Notes: generated from the letters alone by a model not told the origin. A stretch of DNA of 63,782 nucleotides from Olivibacter sp. XZL3 (GCF_004368405.1 NZ_SBJH01000024.1:1-63782); one strand, 5' to 3'. Shown: positions 19,490 to 28,728, numbered from the stretch's first letter. Numbers and translations are program-made.

Positions 19490-19906
19490 AAAAGGAACGT
19501 TTTTTTATCACTTTTTTTGTCGCTTTGGCTTGATCCAAACCGACACAAAGATCAAGGCTGGTGTAGGCTACCTTGCACCTGATTGCGAAGCATCATTAGC
19601 GCGTATTGGAGCCGTGTCACTTCCTCAATCCGCTTGGATACTGCAATATGAGCAGCCGTGCAAACGCTTCGCTGCTCGTTGCGTCGGTATCCTCCAAGGC
19701 CGTTTTTTCCCTACACTGGCCCATAGTCAAAGCTAGAGTTAATACGTCAGGTTAAAAGTAAAAACGCTTCGTTTTGCTAAAATATCAGTTCCAAGCGATG
19801 AGTTTATTCGCATTCTGTCCATTTTTCGTGCTCATGAGCTCCCTACGGTCGGTTTTGGTTACTTTTTGCGGAAAAAGGAAAAAAGTAATAAAAAAAACAT
19901 TCTTTT
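19490..19906. mobile_element. MITE-like element with terminal inverted repeats
   Basis: A stretch of about 417 bp is bounded by imperfect inverted repeats of about 28 bp. The left end (19490-19518) reads AAAAGGAACG, T7, ATCAC, T-run. The right end (19879-19906), complemented, reads AAAAGAATG, T8, ATTAC, T-run. No transposase ORF fits inside. An internally deleted relative of the left part occurs at 59298-59390 and shares the core TGGCYTGAYCCAAA and TCAAGGCTG. No clear target-site duplication was seen. The flank 19412-19489 holds nothing recognisable. Confidence 0.55.
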
Positions 19907-19965
19907 GATATAAACACCTTTATCTGTATGTGAAAAGTGAAATCGCTGTTTGCCGAATGCCGGAA

Positions 19966-19996
19966 TTGTATATAAGAGGCATTTTCTCTAAGTTTG
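19966..19996 (+). promoter_or_regulatory. Bacteroidota housekeeping promoter
   Basis: TTG (19966-19968), a 20-nt spacer and TAAGTTTG (19989-19996) match the phylum consensus TTG-N19-21-TAnnTTTG exactly. It places the transcript start a few bases before the ATG at 20017 and so decides the start of the next gene. Confidence 0.8.
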
Positions 19997-20016
19997 CGTT
20001 GAAAAAGAATAAAATT

Positions 20017-20652
20017 ATGCACGATAATATGGTTGGCTTGGTAGCAGTCATAAAGGCCTTGGGTTTGGATGAAGCATGCGTGAAGCTGTTAGAGAACGAT
20101 GTAGTTAGTAGAGCTAGGAGGCTTCATCATGTAGATGAAGTTTATGAGTATATAACAGCGATCGGAGCCAAATTAAATGTGTCGGAAAAAGCGAGCCTGC
20201 TGATAGAAGCGCTTGCAGAACGTACCAATATTATTGTCCATAAATTAAAATACATTCCAGATAACCAACGTCCCTCCGTTAAGATCTTTGTAGCAGGTGA
20301 TGCAGACGAGGGTACAGAAGGGTATATAAATACCGTTATAAAAACTGCCGGCGGTCGGATTTATACCGATTCCATAACGGGGGGTGAGGGGCCTGAGCTT
20401 TTTATCTTTTTAGCGAAAAACAAAAGCATGTTTCAATTGTTGGGGGAAATTCCGGCCTTATTGGCCGATGAGGAATGGGAAAATACGCCTGCTATTAAAC
20501 AGAATAAGATTTTTCTAATCGATGGCGAAAAACGTTTACGGGGAGTGCTTCCTGAAATAGCCGATGATGTGGAGCTCGTAGCGGAGGTGCTTTATCCGCA
20601 GTATTTCGTGTTCGGCCAAGAAGGAGAATCTTGGATGAAATTTGAATTGTAA
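20017..20652 (+). CDS. Cytoplasmic BtuF/FecB-like substrate-binding-fold protein
   Basis: The ATG at 20017 (211 residues) is chosen because a consensus promoter sits just upstream at 19966-19996; the longer GTG-started frame would begin before it. The C-terminal half, VKIFVAGDADEGTEGYINTVIKTAGG then AIKQNKIFLIDGEKRLRGVLPEIADDVELVAEVLYPQYF, follows the pattern of periplasmic cobalamin or iron-siderophore binding proteins (the 'k.g.iy.ld....RpgPri.d.le.la..lhP' tail). No signal peptide or lipobox is present, so it appears cytosolic. The N-terminal half (GLDEACVKLLENDVVSRARRLHHVDEVYEYITAIGAKL) is shorter than usual. Function is unknown. Confidence 0.6.
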   Translation: MHDNMVGLVAVIKALGLDEACVKLLENDVVSRARRLHHVDEVYEYITAIGAKLNVSEKASLLIEALAERTNIIVHKLKYIPDNQRPSVKIFVAGDADEGTEGYINTVIKTAGGRIYTDSITGGEGPELFIFLAKNKSMFQLLGEIPALLADEEWENTPAIKQNKIFLIDGEKRLRGVLPEIADDVELVAEVLYPQYFVFGQEGESWMKFEL

Positions 20653-20656
20653 GAAA

Positions 20657-20718
20657 AGCAGCACTGGCAGTAGCATAAGCACTATCATATAGCTATGCAT
20701 TCGATTGCTAGTGCTGCT
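20657..20718. terminator. Possible bidirectional hairpin between convergent genes
   Basis: AGCAGCACT (20657-20665) and AGTGCTGCT (20710-20718) are perfect 9-bp inverted arms in the 72-nt gap between two convergent genes. The loop is long (44 nt) and there is no clear T-run, so terminator function is uncertain. Confidence 0.35.
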
Positions 20719-20724
20719 CAAAAG

Positions 20725-22407
20725 TTACTTCACCAATTTCTTATACTTAACTCTTTTCGGACCGGCATCGCCGAGCCGTTTCTTTCTGTTTTCCTCGTAT
20801 TCCGCATAGTTTCCTTCGAAGAAATACACTTGGGAATCTCCTTCAAAAGCAAGGATATGGGTACAGATTCTATCTAAGAACCAACGGTCGTGCGATATAA
20901 TCACGGCACAACCTCCAAAGTTCTCCAGTCCTTCTTCCAGGGCTCTGAGCGTGTTGACATCGATGTCGTTGGTTGGTTCATCCAGCAGCAAGACATTGGA
21001 GCTCTTCTTAAGTGTAATGGCCAAATGTACCCGATTGCGCTCTCCTCCGGAAAGTACGCCTACTTTTTTCTGTTGATCGGCGCCGTTAAAATTGAATTTA
21101 GAGACATAGGCCCGCGAGTTAATCGTTCGGTTCCCTAAGATGAGACTGTCGTGGCCGCCTGTAATGTTTTCCCAAACATTTTTGTCCGGATCGAGATCAT
21201 CGTGCAGTTGATCCACATATCCTAAAGCGACGGTTTCGCCGACTCGGAAAGATCCGCTATCGGGTTGTTCTTGGCCCGTTATGAGGCGAAACAAAGTGGT
21301 TTTTCCGACACCGTTCGGCCCGATGATGCCGACAATACCGGCGGGCGGAAGGGAAAAGGTGAGATTTTCGAATAAAATTTTATCGCCATAGGCTTTGCTT
21401 ACGTTTTGAGCCTCAATTACCACATTTCCCAGTCGGGGTCCCGGCGGTATAAAAAGTTCCAACTTTTCTTCTCGCTCCTTAGTTTCCTCCGATGCCAACT
21501 TTTCGTAATTGGCCAGACGCGCTTTCGACTTCGCATGCCGCGCTTTAGGCGCCATCCGCGCCCATTCCAATTCGCGCTCAAGCGTTTTTTGGCGTTTGCT
21601 TTCTGTCTTCTCTTCCTGAGCCAAGCGTTTTGCCTTCTGATCTAGCCAGGAAGAATAATTTCCTTTCCATGGAATCCCCTCACCACGGTCCAATTCAAGG
21701 ATCCATCCGGCAACATTATCCAAAAAGTAGCGGTCGTGCGTCACGGCGATGACCGTTCCCTTATACTGTTGTAGGTGCTGCTCTAGCCAGTCGATCGATT
21801 CTGCATCGAGGTGGTTTGTTGGTTCGTCCAGCAAAAGTACATCCGGTTCTTGTAATAAAAGACGACATAATGCCACCCGTCTGCGTTCGCCACCTGACAA
21901 ATTGGCAATCGTTGCTTCAGGGTCGGGACATCGAAGTGCATCCATGGCCCGCTCCAGTTTATTGTCTAGCTCCCAAGCGCCTGTAGCGTCGATTTTATCC
22001 TGCAATTCGCCTTGTCTATTTAACAGTTTCTCCATCTCATCTGGATTTTCATACACTTCAGGCAATCCAAACTTTTCGTTGATTTCTTCGTACTCCGTTA
22101 AAATTGCCTTGGTTTCCGCGACACCCTCTTCCACCGTTTCTTTTACTGTTTTTTCGGGATCTAGCACCGGTTCCTGCGCCAAATAGCCGACGGAATATCC
22201 CGGGGAGAAGACGACCTCACCTTGGTAGGACTTATCCAAACCTGCGATGATTTTTAATAGCGAAGATTTTCCAGATCCATTTAACCCGATTACGCCGATT
22301 TTGGCGCCATAGAAGAAAGATAAATAAATATTTTTTAGTACCTGTTTTTGAGGCGGGTAAATCTTATTTACACCGGCCATCGAAAATATTACTTTCTCGT
22401 CTGACAT
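20725..22407 (-). CDS. ettA: Energy-dependent translational throttle protein EttA (ABC-F)
   Basis: ABC-F ATPases bind the ribosomal E site; EttA gates entry into elongation according to ATP/ADP. The protein has 560 residues from ATG 22407. A TTG 24 nt upstream overlaps a promoter-like ATCTTTG and is rejected. Two ABC domains are joined by the linker. Walker A motifs are GLNGSGKSS and GPNGVGKTT, the signatures are LSGGERRRVALCRLL and LSGGERNRVHLA, and Walker B motifs are LLLDEPTNHLD and LLLDEPTNDID. The motif FSMAGVNKIYPPQKQVLKNI at the start is EttA-like. It lacks membrane segments. It stands alone, divergent from clpC. Confidence 0.95.
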   Translation of the reverse strand: MSDEKVIFSMAGVNKIYPPQKQVLKNIYLSFFYGAKIGVIGLNGSGKSSLLKIIAGLDKSYQGEVVFSPGYSVGYLAQEPVLDPEKTVKETVEEGVAETKAILTEYEEINEKFGLPEVYENPDEMEKLLNRQGELQDKIDATGAWELDNKLERAMDALRCPDPEATIANLSGGERRRVALCRLLLQEPDVLLLDEPTNHLDAESIDWLEQHLQQYKGTVIAVTHDRYFLDNVAGWILELDRGEGIPWKGNYSSWLDQKAKRLAQEEKTESKRQKTLERELEWARMAPKARHAKSKARLANYEKLASEETKEREEKLELFIPPGPRLGNVVIEAQNVSKAYGDKILFENLTFSLPPAGIVGIIGPNGVGKTTLFRLITGQEQPDSGSFRVGETVALGYVDQLHDDLDPDKNVWENITGGHDSLILGNRTINSRAYVSKFNFNGADQQKKVGVLSGGERNRVHLAITLKKSSNVLLLDEPTNDIDVNTLRALEEGLENFGGCAVIISHDRWFLDRICTHILAFEGDSQVYFFEGNYAEYEENRKKRLGDAGPKRVKYKKLVK

Positions 22408-22598
22408 ATCTGTGATAAAATTGTCCTGCAAAGATGGCGATATTTAGTCATAAAGGCGTAACTTTAGATATCTTAAACACTGACAAGAATTGCGGCTGAA
22501 AGAAATGGCGTAATTGTTGATAAAAGTTACATACAGCGCTCAAAGTTTAATTGATAATTTTTATACATTAGAGCATTAAAAGAAAGGTAAATACATTC

Positions 22599-25175
22599 AT
22601 GGAAGCAAAATTCTCGCCACGCGTAAAAGACGTTATCTCCTATAGCAGGGAAGAAGCGCTTCGACTTGGACACGATTACATCGGCACCGAGCACCTCTTG
22701 CTGGGCCTGATCCGCGAGGGAGATGGTTTAGCAATCAAAATATTAAAGCATGTAGGAGTAGATACCGCCCGTTTACGCCGCTCCATTGAGGAAGCGGTAA
22801 AAGGGACGTCGTCAACTTCGGCAAATCTTGGCAATATTCCCCTGACGAAGCAGGCGGAAAAGGTGCTCAAGATTACTTACCTAGAGGCTAAGATATTTAA
22901 GAGCGAAATTATTGGCACCGAGCATCTATTACTTTCTATCTTAAGAGACGAAGATAATATTGCTTCTCAGATACTTCAGCAGTTCCATATCAATTATGAT
23001 ATTTTCAAAGCTGAGGTAGAGCAGAACAAAACAGAAATCACGGATCAAGCGGCCGGTTCGGCAGCTGGTGATGATGATTTCCGTGACGAAGATAGCTTCA
23101 GCCAACCTAAAAAAGTGTCAGATATTAAATCGAAAACGCCGGTATTGGACAACTTTGGTCGTGATTTAACCAAAGCTGCGGAAGAAGGTCGTTTGGATCC
23201 GATCGTTGGACGTGAAAAAGAGATTGAACGCGTATCTCAGATTCTTTCACGTCGTAAAAAGAACAACCCCATCTTAATCGGAGAACCGGGGGTGGGTAAA
23301 TCCGCCATAGCTGAAGGCTTGGCATTAAGGATTGTACAAAGAAAGGTGTCTAGGGTGCTCTTTAATAAACGAGTAGTAACCTTAGATTTAGCTTCATTGG
23401 TTGCAGGTACCAAATACCGCGGTCAGTTTGAGGAGCGTATGAAAGCGGTGATGAACGAACTGGAAAAGTCTCCGGACGTAATTCTGTTCATCGACGAAAT
23501 CCACACTATTGTGGGAGCTGGAGGAGCTTCCGGCTCACTGGATGCTTCAAACATGTTTAAGCCTGCCTTGGCACGCGGAGAAATTCAATGTATTGGTGCC
23601 ACCACCTTGGATGAATATCGCCAGTATATTGAAAAGGATGGTGCTTTGGACCGTCGTTTCCAAAAGGTGATGATTGAGCCGGCTACGCATGAGGAAACCA
23701 TCGAAATCCTTAACCGGATTAAAGATAAGTACGAAGAGCACCATGCGGTGACCTTTACGCCGGAAGCCATTGAAGCCTGTGTGAGTTTAACGACTCGCTA
23801 CATCACGGATCGCTTCTTACCGGATAAGGCAATCGACGCTTTAGACGAAGCAGGTTCGCGTGTCCATTTGACCAATATTCACGTGCCACAAAGCATCATT
23901 GATATCGAAGAGAAAATTGAAGATATCAAGGTAGAGAAAAACAAAGTGGTTCGGAGTCAGAAGTATGAGGAGGCTGCTAAGCTTCGCGATACGGAGAAGA
24001 AGCTGTTGGAAGAGCTGGAACGTGAAAAGCAAGCTTGGGAAGCGGAAACCAAAACAAAACGTTATACCGTTACAGAAGACGATGTTGCGCAGGTAGTGTC
24101 TATGATGACAGGCATCCCAGTTCAGCGGGTAGGACAGACCGACAGCCAAAAGCTGTTGAATATGGCCGACTCGATGAAGGGACGGATCATCGGACAGGAC
24201 GATGCGGTGAAGAAACTAGTGAAAGCGATCCAACGTACTCGTGCAGGACTGAAAGATCCGAAGAAACCAATTGGTTCCTTCATCTTCTTAGGGCCAACAG
24301 GTGTGGGTAAAACGGAGTTGGCAAAAGAGTTAGCCCGCTTTATGTTCGATAGCGAGGATTCGCTGATTCAGATCGACATGAGTGAATACATGGAGAAATT
24401 CGCGGTTTCCCGCTTAGTGGGAGCGCCTCCGGGATACGTTGGTTATGAAGAAGGAGGGCAGCTTACCGAAAAGGTTCGCCGTAAGCCTTATTCAGTAGTC
24501 TTATTGGATGAGATCGAAAAGGCTCACCCGGATGTCTTCAACTTACTGTTACAGGTGTTGGACGAAGGCCAATTAACCGATAGCTTGGGTAGAAGAGTCG
24601 ATTTCAGGAATACGATTGTAATCATGACCTCGAACATCGGCGCTCGTCAGCTCAAAGATTTCGGTCAGGGTGTTGGTTTTACTACCAGTGCGAAAGCTAC
24701 ACAGGCGGAAACGCATTCTCGGAGTGTAATTGAAAACGCTTTGAAGCGTGCCTTCGCTCCTGAGTTCTTAAACCGCGTAGACGACGTGATTGTTTTCAAC
24801 TCACTTGGAAAAGAGGAAATCTTCAAGATTATCGACATCGAACTCAAAGCCTTGTTTACTCGAATCCAAGGTCTCGGCTACGCTGTGAATTTAACCGATG
24901 GAGCCAAGGAATTCATCGCCGAGAAAGGCTTTGACAGTAACTTCGGTGCGCGTCCATTGAAACGTGCTATTCAGAAGTATCTGGAAGATCCGATTGCGGA
25001 GGAAATTTTAAAGGGTGACTTGGCAGACGGTGCTACACTTGAGATCGACTACAATAAAGAAAAAGAAGAAATTGTGGTAAATGGATCGCATAAGAGTGAT
25101 AACAAAAAGCCGGCTAAGCCCACAGATATCGAAAAGGAGCACGAAGACGAAAAAGACGGAAGCAAAAGTAAGTAG
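22599..25175 (+). CDS. clpC: ATP-dependent Clp protease ATPase subunit ClpC
   Basis: ClpC unfolds protein substrates and feeds them to ClpP. The protein has 858 residues. Two Clp N-terminal repeats occupy residues 1-145 ([34 protein letters not shown]). The first AAA+ domain has Walker [14 protein letters not shown] coiled coil ([19 protein letters not shown]) separates it from the second AAA+ domain, which has Walker [10 protein letters not shown] and is followed by the D2-small domain. The UVR motif distinguishes it from ClpB and ClpA. An acidic/basic tail ends the protein. A strong terminator follows. Confidence 0.97.
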   Translation: MEAKFSPRVKDVISYSREEALRLGHDYIGTEHLLLGLIREGDGLAIKILKHVGVDTARLRRSIEEAVKGTSSTSANLGNIPLTKQAEKVLKITYLEAKIFKSEIIGTEHLLLSILRDEDNIASQILQQFHINYDIFKAEVEQNKTEITDQAAGSAAGDDDFRDEDSFSQPKKVSDIKSKTPVLDNFGRDLTKAAEEGRLDPIVGREKEIERVSQILSRRKKNNPILIGEPGVGKSAIAEGLALRIVQRKVSRVLFNKRVVTLDLASLVAGTKYRGQFEERMKAVMNELEKSPDVILFIDEIHTIVGAGGASGSLDASNMFKPALARGEIQCIGATTLDEYRQYIEKDGALDRRFQKVMIEPATHEETIEILNRIKDKYEEHHAVTFTPEAIEACVSLTTRYITDRFLPDKAIDALDEAGSRVHLTNIHVPQSIIDIEEKIEDIKVEKNKVVRSQKYEEAAKLRDTEKKLLEELEREKQAWEAETKTKRYTVTEDDVAQVVSMMTGIPVQRVGQTDSQKLLNMADSMKGRIIGQDDAVKKLVKAIQRTRAGLKDPKKPIGSFIFLGPTGVGKTELAKELARFMFDSEDSLIQIDMSEYMEKFAVSRLVGAPPGYVGYEEGGQLTEKVRRKPYSVVLLDEIEKAHPDVFNLLLQVLDEGQLTDSLGRRVDFRNTIVIMTSNIGARQLKDFGQGVGFTTSAKATQAETHSRSVIENALKRAFAPEFLNRVDDVIVFNSLGKEEIFKIIDIELKALFTRIQGLGYAVNLTDGAKEFIAEKGFDSNFGARPLKRAIQKYLEDPIAEEILKGDLADGATLEIDYNKEKEEIVVNGSHKSDNKKPAKPTDIEKEHEDEKDGSKSK

Positions 25176-25204
25176 TTACTAGTTTTAAGAATCGGCTTAA
25201 TATT

Positions 25205-25237
25205 AAAAAAGCGTTACGCACTGCGTAACGCTTTTTT
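25205..25237. terminator. Bidirectional Rho-independent terminator after clpC
   Basis: AAAAAAGCGTTACG and its complement CGTAACGCTTTTTT flank a 5-nt loop (CACTG). A-run and T-run on the two sides make it functional in both directions. Confidence 0.93.
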
Positions 25238-25406
25238 GTTGAAGAGTAGTTCAGTAGGAAATTAACCAATGCGATGATTAGCCAATTTAGTTGAGACGTT
25301 AAATTGTTGATTTAATTAGCCAATTTGATGATAGTGTTTGCCTGCCCGCTAATCCTTACGGCCGCTCGTAACTAGCTGATTTCTGATAGCAGTGAGCAGT
25401 CGATAA
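25238..25406. repeat. Intergenic tract with a 12-bp direct repeat
   Basis: ATTAGCCAATTT occurs at 25277-25288 and 25315-25326, with further related words between. It is part of the word-repeat family seen in other gaps. No gene is visible. Confidence 0.5.
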
Positions 25407-25465
25407 TTTGCATTTTATAGCTTATTTATGTATTTTGCATATAAATACAATTTATCTAAATTGTA
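25407..25465 (+). promoter_or_regulatory. Promoter and palindromic operator of a toxin-antitoxin operon
   Basis: TTTG (25407-25410), a 20-nt spacer and TATTTTG (25431-25437) form a Bacteroidota promoter. Directly downstream, TACAATTTA-TC-TAAATTGTA (25446-25465) is a perfect 9-bp palindrome lying between the -7 box and the antitoxin ATG at 25485. That is where an autorepressor would bind. Confidence 0.6.
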
Positions 25466-25484
25466 AAAAATAAAAAGGATTACT

Positions 25485-25697
25485 ATGGCAAGCGTTGATA
25501 AACAAGTGATAGGGTTAAATGACGTTCAATTAAGTTTACTTCGTATGTTCAATCGTAAAATGAGTTACGAAGAATCTATTGAGATTAGAGACCTTCTTGT
25601 GCAGCATTACTCAAGTAAGCTAAAAAATGAAGTAGACCGGGCGGTTACTGAAAAGAATATTACCAGCGAGGATTACGATAAGCTACGAAACGGGTAG
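25485..25697 (+). CDS. Putative type II antitoxin of a PIN-toxin pair
   Basis: The 70-residue acidic helical protein (LNDVQLSLLRMFNRKMSYEESIEIRDLLVQHYSSKLKNEVDRAV) resembles the small Bacteroidota antitoxins that precede PIN toxins. It consists of two or three predicted helices and a charged C-terminal tail that would wrap the toxin. No classical HTH or ribbon-helix-helix motif is obvious, so whether it binds the palindrome at 25446-25465 itself is uncertain. It is followed by the toxin gene after 4 nt. Confidence 0.7.
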   Translation: MASVDKQVIGLNDVQLSLLRMFNRKMSYEESIEIRDLLVQHYSSKLKNEVDRAVTEKNITSEDYDKLRNG

Positions 25698-25701
25698 TAT
25701 A

Positions 25702-26124
25702 ATGGCCGGACTTAAACCCAAATTAGTAATTGATACAAATGTGCTGATTACGACGATAAACCGTAGTAACCCCGAATTTGCTATTTATGAAGCTTTCGAG
25801 AAAAAGGCCTTTGAATGGATTGTAAGTACGGAGATATTAACTGAATATGCTGAGCAGTTGACGAATTTCTATTCTGAAGCAACAGCTAATTTCGTTCTAG
25901 ATATCTTGTGTACCGCAACCAATGTTATTTTTACCGAAGCTTATTATCGGTGGAAAATTATTAAAGAAGACCCAGATGACAATAAATTTGCTGATCTTGC
26001 ACTTTCAGCTTCTGCAGATGCTTTATTGACATTTGATAAACACTTCAATGTCTTTAATGACTTATCTTTTCCTGTATTAAATATTCTGCATCCCAAAGAG
26101 TTTAGTGCTTTTATGAAGAAGTAG
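25702..26124 (+). CDS. PIN-domain toxin (COG1569-type RNase)
   Basis: PIN toxins are Mg-dependent ribonucleases held inactive by their antitoxin. The protein has 140 residues. The acidic metal-binding positions are visible: Asp11 in LVIDTNVLI, Glu in STEILTEYAEQL, and the cluster DPDDNKFADLA and LTFDKHF. The architecture fits the 'putative toxin component, PIN family' COG1569. It starts 4 nt after the antitoxin stop, so the two are co-transcribed. The target RNA is unknown. Confidence 0.85.
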   Translation: MAGLKPKLVIDTNVLITTINRSNPEFAIYEAFEKKAFEWIVSTEILTEYAEQLTNFYSEATANFVLDILCTATNVIFTEAYYRWKIIKEDPDDNKFADLALSASADALLTFDKHFNVFNDLSFPVLNILHPKEFSAFMKK

Positions 26125-26435
26125 GCCCAATTCGTTCGTGAGAATAACGAATCATAAGCAAGAAAAATGCTACTCACTACTAACTAATCCCTAATCACTA
26201 AATTAAAAATATGGAGCGATTCTTGCTTAAACCTTTTGAAGTTTTGTCACTCTAAAGTAAAGGAGATAGGAGTTGGGGAATAGTGGCCTATGGCCTAATG
26301 CTTATGGCTTACAGCTGGTGGTAATAGAAGTATATGTAGATTTCGTCTTGACACCAGCCTAGCTGATACTAAAAAACAAATAACTGATATCGCACAACAA
26401 ATAACTAACAACGAATAACCAAAAACAAACAGCGA
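26125..26435. repeat. Intergenic word-repeat tract
   Basis: The 311-bp gap contains AACAAATAACT at 26375-26385 and 26396-26406, the phrase GGCCTATGGCCTAATGCTTA near 26283, and ACTCACTACTAACTAATCCC near 26174. This is the longest of the word-repeat gaps. No gene is visible. Confidence 0.55.
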
Positions 26436-26858
26436 ATGAAGAAGTATTTATTTTTAATGATTGCCTTAGTAGGCTTGGTAGGTATGAGTGGGTGTGAGAA
26501 GACAGAAGTGATTGAAACTATTATGCCCAATAAAACATTCATATATACTGTGTCGCCGGGAGATTGGGTGCTCTCTAACAATAGGACGACACTAGAGCAC
26601 GATATTAATCTGCCTGAACTCGATAGATATTATATGGATCAAGGAAATGTTAGCGTTGCGGCAAGTTTTGACGGAGAGGGGTCATACGATATACTGCCCT
26701 CTACTTTTGAAGGGTTGGCTTATTCAGTGAACTACGCTGTCGGCTCTGTTTTAATAACGGTTAAAGATCCGCTAGCCGATCCGAATATTACGTTAAGTCC
26801 TCCAACTGGCGATATTATTTTCAAAATTGTCCTTTCTGAGTCGGACTACATAGAATAA
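26436..26858 (+). CDS. Small lipoprotein, unknown function
   Basis: The 140-residue protein has a lipoprotein signal (MIALVGLVGMSGC, Cys20) followed by a compact beta-rich domain: ETIMPNKTFIYTVSPGDWVLSNNRTTLEHDINLPELDRYY... and ending FKIVLSESDYIE. I do not recognise the family. A 5'-truncated tandem copy lies 120 nt downstream. It is probably surface- or periplasm-exposed and belongs to the accessory pocket between clpC and fabI. Confidence 0.65.
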   Translation: MKKYLFLMIALVGLVGMSGCEKTEVIETIMPNKTFIYTVSPGDWVLSNNRTTLEHDINLPELDRYYMDQGNVSVAASFDGEGSYDILPSTFEGLAYSVNYAVGSVLITVKDPLADPNITLSPPTGDIIFKIVLSESDYIE

Positions 26859-26977
26859 CAAGGTCTGATGCGCGAAGGTCAGCAAGTTGATTGCTTAAGT
26901 GCTTGTATTAACCAATGTTAAGGCAGATGACAATCGAAGACCCAAACGGTGCCTAAGCTTAAGGCTTATAGACTCTA

Positions 26978-27241
26978 TTGAATGATGTCACTCTACCTGA
27001 GCTCGAAAGATATTATTTGGAACAAGGGAATGTAACTGTATCTGTTAGCACCGATTCGGAAAATAGTTGTCATATTTTACCAGCAACTTTTAATGGGTAT
27101 GCTTACTCGGTCAATTATAGCGTTGGTGTAGTAACTCTTAAAGTGGAAGATCCAATAATCGATCCGGAGATCGATTTAGTTCCTCCTGCTGATCAAATTG
27201 TAGTAAAGATTATACTTTCCGATTCGGATTATATAGAATAG
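26978..27241 (+). pseudogene. 5'-truncated tandem copy of the preceding lipoprotein gene
   Basis: Eighty-six residues align with residues 54-140 of the gene just upstream (LPELxRYYxxQGNVxV ... AYSVNYxVG ... SDSDYIE). The signal peptide and lipobox are missing. An in-frame TAG at 26969-26971 lies three codons before the first possible TTG start, and no ATG is available. It is best read as a decayed duplicate. Confidence 0.75.
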
Positions 27242-27257
27242 TTACAATAATTAAGAC

Positions 27258-27293
27258 ACCCCAGAAAAACGTGAAATTTTGGGTGCTGATTTT
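27258..27293 (+). terminator. Probable terminator
   Basis: CACCC...GGGTG arms around AGAAAAACGTGAAATTTT, followed by a T-rich run, lie in the 65-nt gap between a plus-strand pseudogene and a convergent minus-strand gene. Confidence 0.55.
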
Positions 27294-27306
27294 TATATAT
27301 TCTGAA

Positions 27307-28215
27307 TCACCTCTTCTTTGTTTTTTCTGCTTTTGCTTTAATACGCTCGATTTCTTCCTTTTTTGTTGAAAGTATGGTGTAAAACCATTCGGCTTCCCTT
27401 AAAGGTTGGTGTTCTGGGCCAATGGCGACGGCCTGATTTTTCGCGTACATTTCCTCGTCAACGGAGAAAGCATGTAAGAAGCCCGCCGGATTGATTGTTT
27501 TTTCACCGATCATTTTTCGATGTTCTAGCCAGTCTAATAGGTAATAGTGCAGGGAGAAATAGACAAATACTAAAGCCTCTTTAGGTAGTTTTTTAAGGCA
27601 TCTCCACTGCACATCGAAGGTAGCCGGCAGCGGAGGCTGTTCCGTTTTTGATTTGGCAAGTATAATCTCGTCCTGCGCCAATATTTGATACTCTTCTTGA
27701 ACATAATCTATACTTACGAGCGCTACGCGTAAAAAGGCACCGGGATCTGGACTGATATTGCGTTGTAAGAAGGGGATGTCTTTTTTAGGTGTAATGGCAT
27801 CGATGGTGATCTCCACCGTACCGTCCAACTGGATCGAACAGCGAGGAAAGACATATAAGGTTTTTTCAAAAGGAGCCTCCAAATTAAATTGAAAACCAAT
27901 GAAAGGACTGGGATCTATATGATTTAGGTTTTTGTTCCCAGGAGCTTCCGGTATCTGCGCAACGCATTTTTGCATGATCGCATTTAATCTGCCGGATATA
28001 TAAGGATCTGTATATTCAAAAAGCAAACCTCCTATTTGGCGAATAATTTTGGTAGCATTACTACTGATGCCAAACTCCTGCGCTGCAATCTTCGTGTTTA
28101 TGGTTTGGTTCACCTTTGCAGGCATGCTTTGCATAATGGATTCATTGTTTAACTCTCGATAAACAACATCTCTCATTTTTCCGCTAGGACGCCCTTTCTT
28201 GTTTATTTTAGCCAT
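27307..28215 (-). CDS. Conserved hypothetical protein, DUF6266-like N-terminus
   Basis: The 302-residue protein has no signal peptide or membrane helix. The N-terminus KINKKGRPSGKMRDVVYRELNNESIMQSMPAKVNQTINTKIAAQEFGISSNATKIIRQI resembles the start of Bacteroidota DUF6266 proteins (a 'GK..nVV......v.S.P......T..AA..F...S....' pattern). I am not certain of the match. The C-terminus is basic (EEIERIKAKAEKTKKR). It stands alone in the accessory pocket. Function is unknown. Confidence 0.5.
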   Translation of the reverse strand: MAKINKKGRPSGKMRDVVYRELNNESIMQSMPAKVNQTINTKIAAQEFGISSNATKIIRQIGGLLFEYTDPYISGRLNAIMQKCVAQIPEAPGNKNLNHIDPSPFIGFQFNLEAPFEKTLYVFPRCSIQLDGTVEITIDAITPKKDIPFLQRNISPDPGAFLRVALVSIDYVQEEYQILAQDEIILAKSKTEQPPLPATFDVQWRCLKKLPKEALVFVYFSLHYYLLDWLEHRKMIGEKTINPAGFLHAFSVDEEMYAKNQAVAIGPEHQPLREAEWFYTILSTKKEEIERIKAKAEKTKKR

Positions 28216-28728
28216 AATTATCGTATATTTGTTTTTATAAGTCAGTGTTTTCGGCGACTTCTAATACCCCCACTTTCATATCCCTTCCCCCGTCTCAACA
28301 TCATCATAATACCCGCGAAGGACTTGCTTCGCATTTACAAAAGATTCTTTCTACACTGTATCTAGAGTGCGTCTAGGTTTTTGCGGTAAAAACCTGGACG
28401 CACCCTGGACTCACCCCGAAGAAAGTATCTAGCAATCCCAGCCTTGGTATTTTCGTGCTTCAGAGAAATTTTCTTTTTTTAAGGTCAAGTTAAAAGAGCC
28501 GTTATCATAATAGGGCACGCACAAGATAATAATTTATAAATGAAATTGAAAATTTAAAACGCCTCTAGATTGAAGCTTTTAGCCTCAGAATCGAAGCAAC
28601 ATTTCTAATCGTCAGCAAGTGTCCAGGAAGGCAAATTCATTTCCGCAAAGGAGTTCTCAAAGGCTATCGTAAAGTGGTCTCTTTTTCAGTTAAGTTTACT
28701 TTCGTTCTCGAGCTACATGGTTTACGTC
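28216..28728. other. 513-bp gene-free gap with a strong hairpin flanked by direct repeats
   Basis: Within the gap, 28367-28403 folds into a 16-bp hairpin (GTGCGTCTAGGTTTTT, loop GCGGT, complement with one G-U pair). An 8-bp direct repeat GTATCTAG flanks it at 28358-28365 and 28425-28432. No ORF, tRNA or T-run is associated. The rest (28433-28728) is AT-rich and unassigned. Confidence 0.5.

Noticed and set aside
19412-19780. Open frames in the MITE-like element considered as genes
   Set aside because: They are short, lack promoters, and are shifted and shortened in the relative at 59298, so they look like by-products of a repeat.
23879-23895. CACGTG-centred sequence inside clpC resembling parS
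   Set aside because: Only about half of the flanking parS positions match and it is in conserved coding sequence; CACGTG at 31967 and 37277 fails in the same way. No parS was called despite parAB being present.
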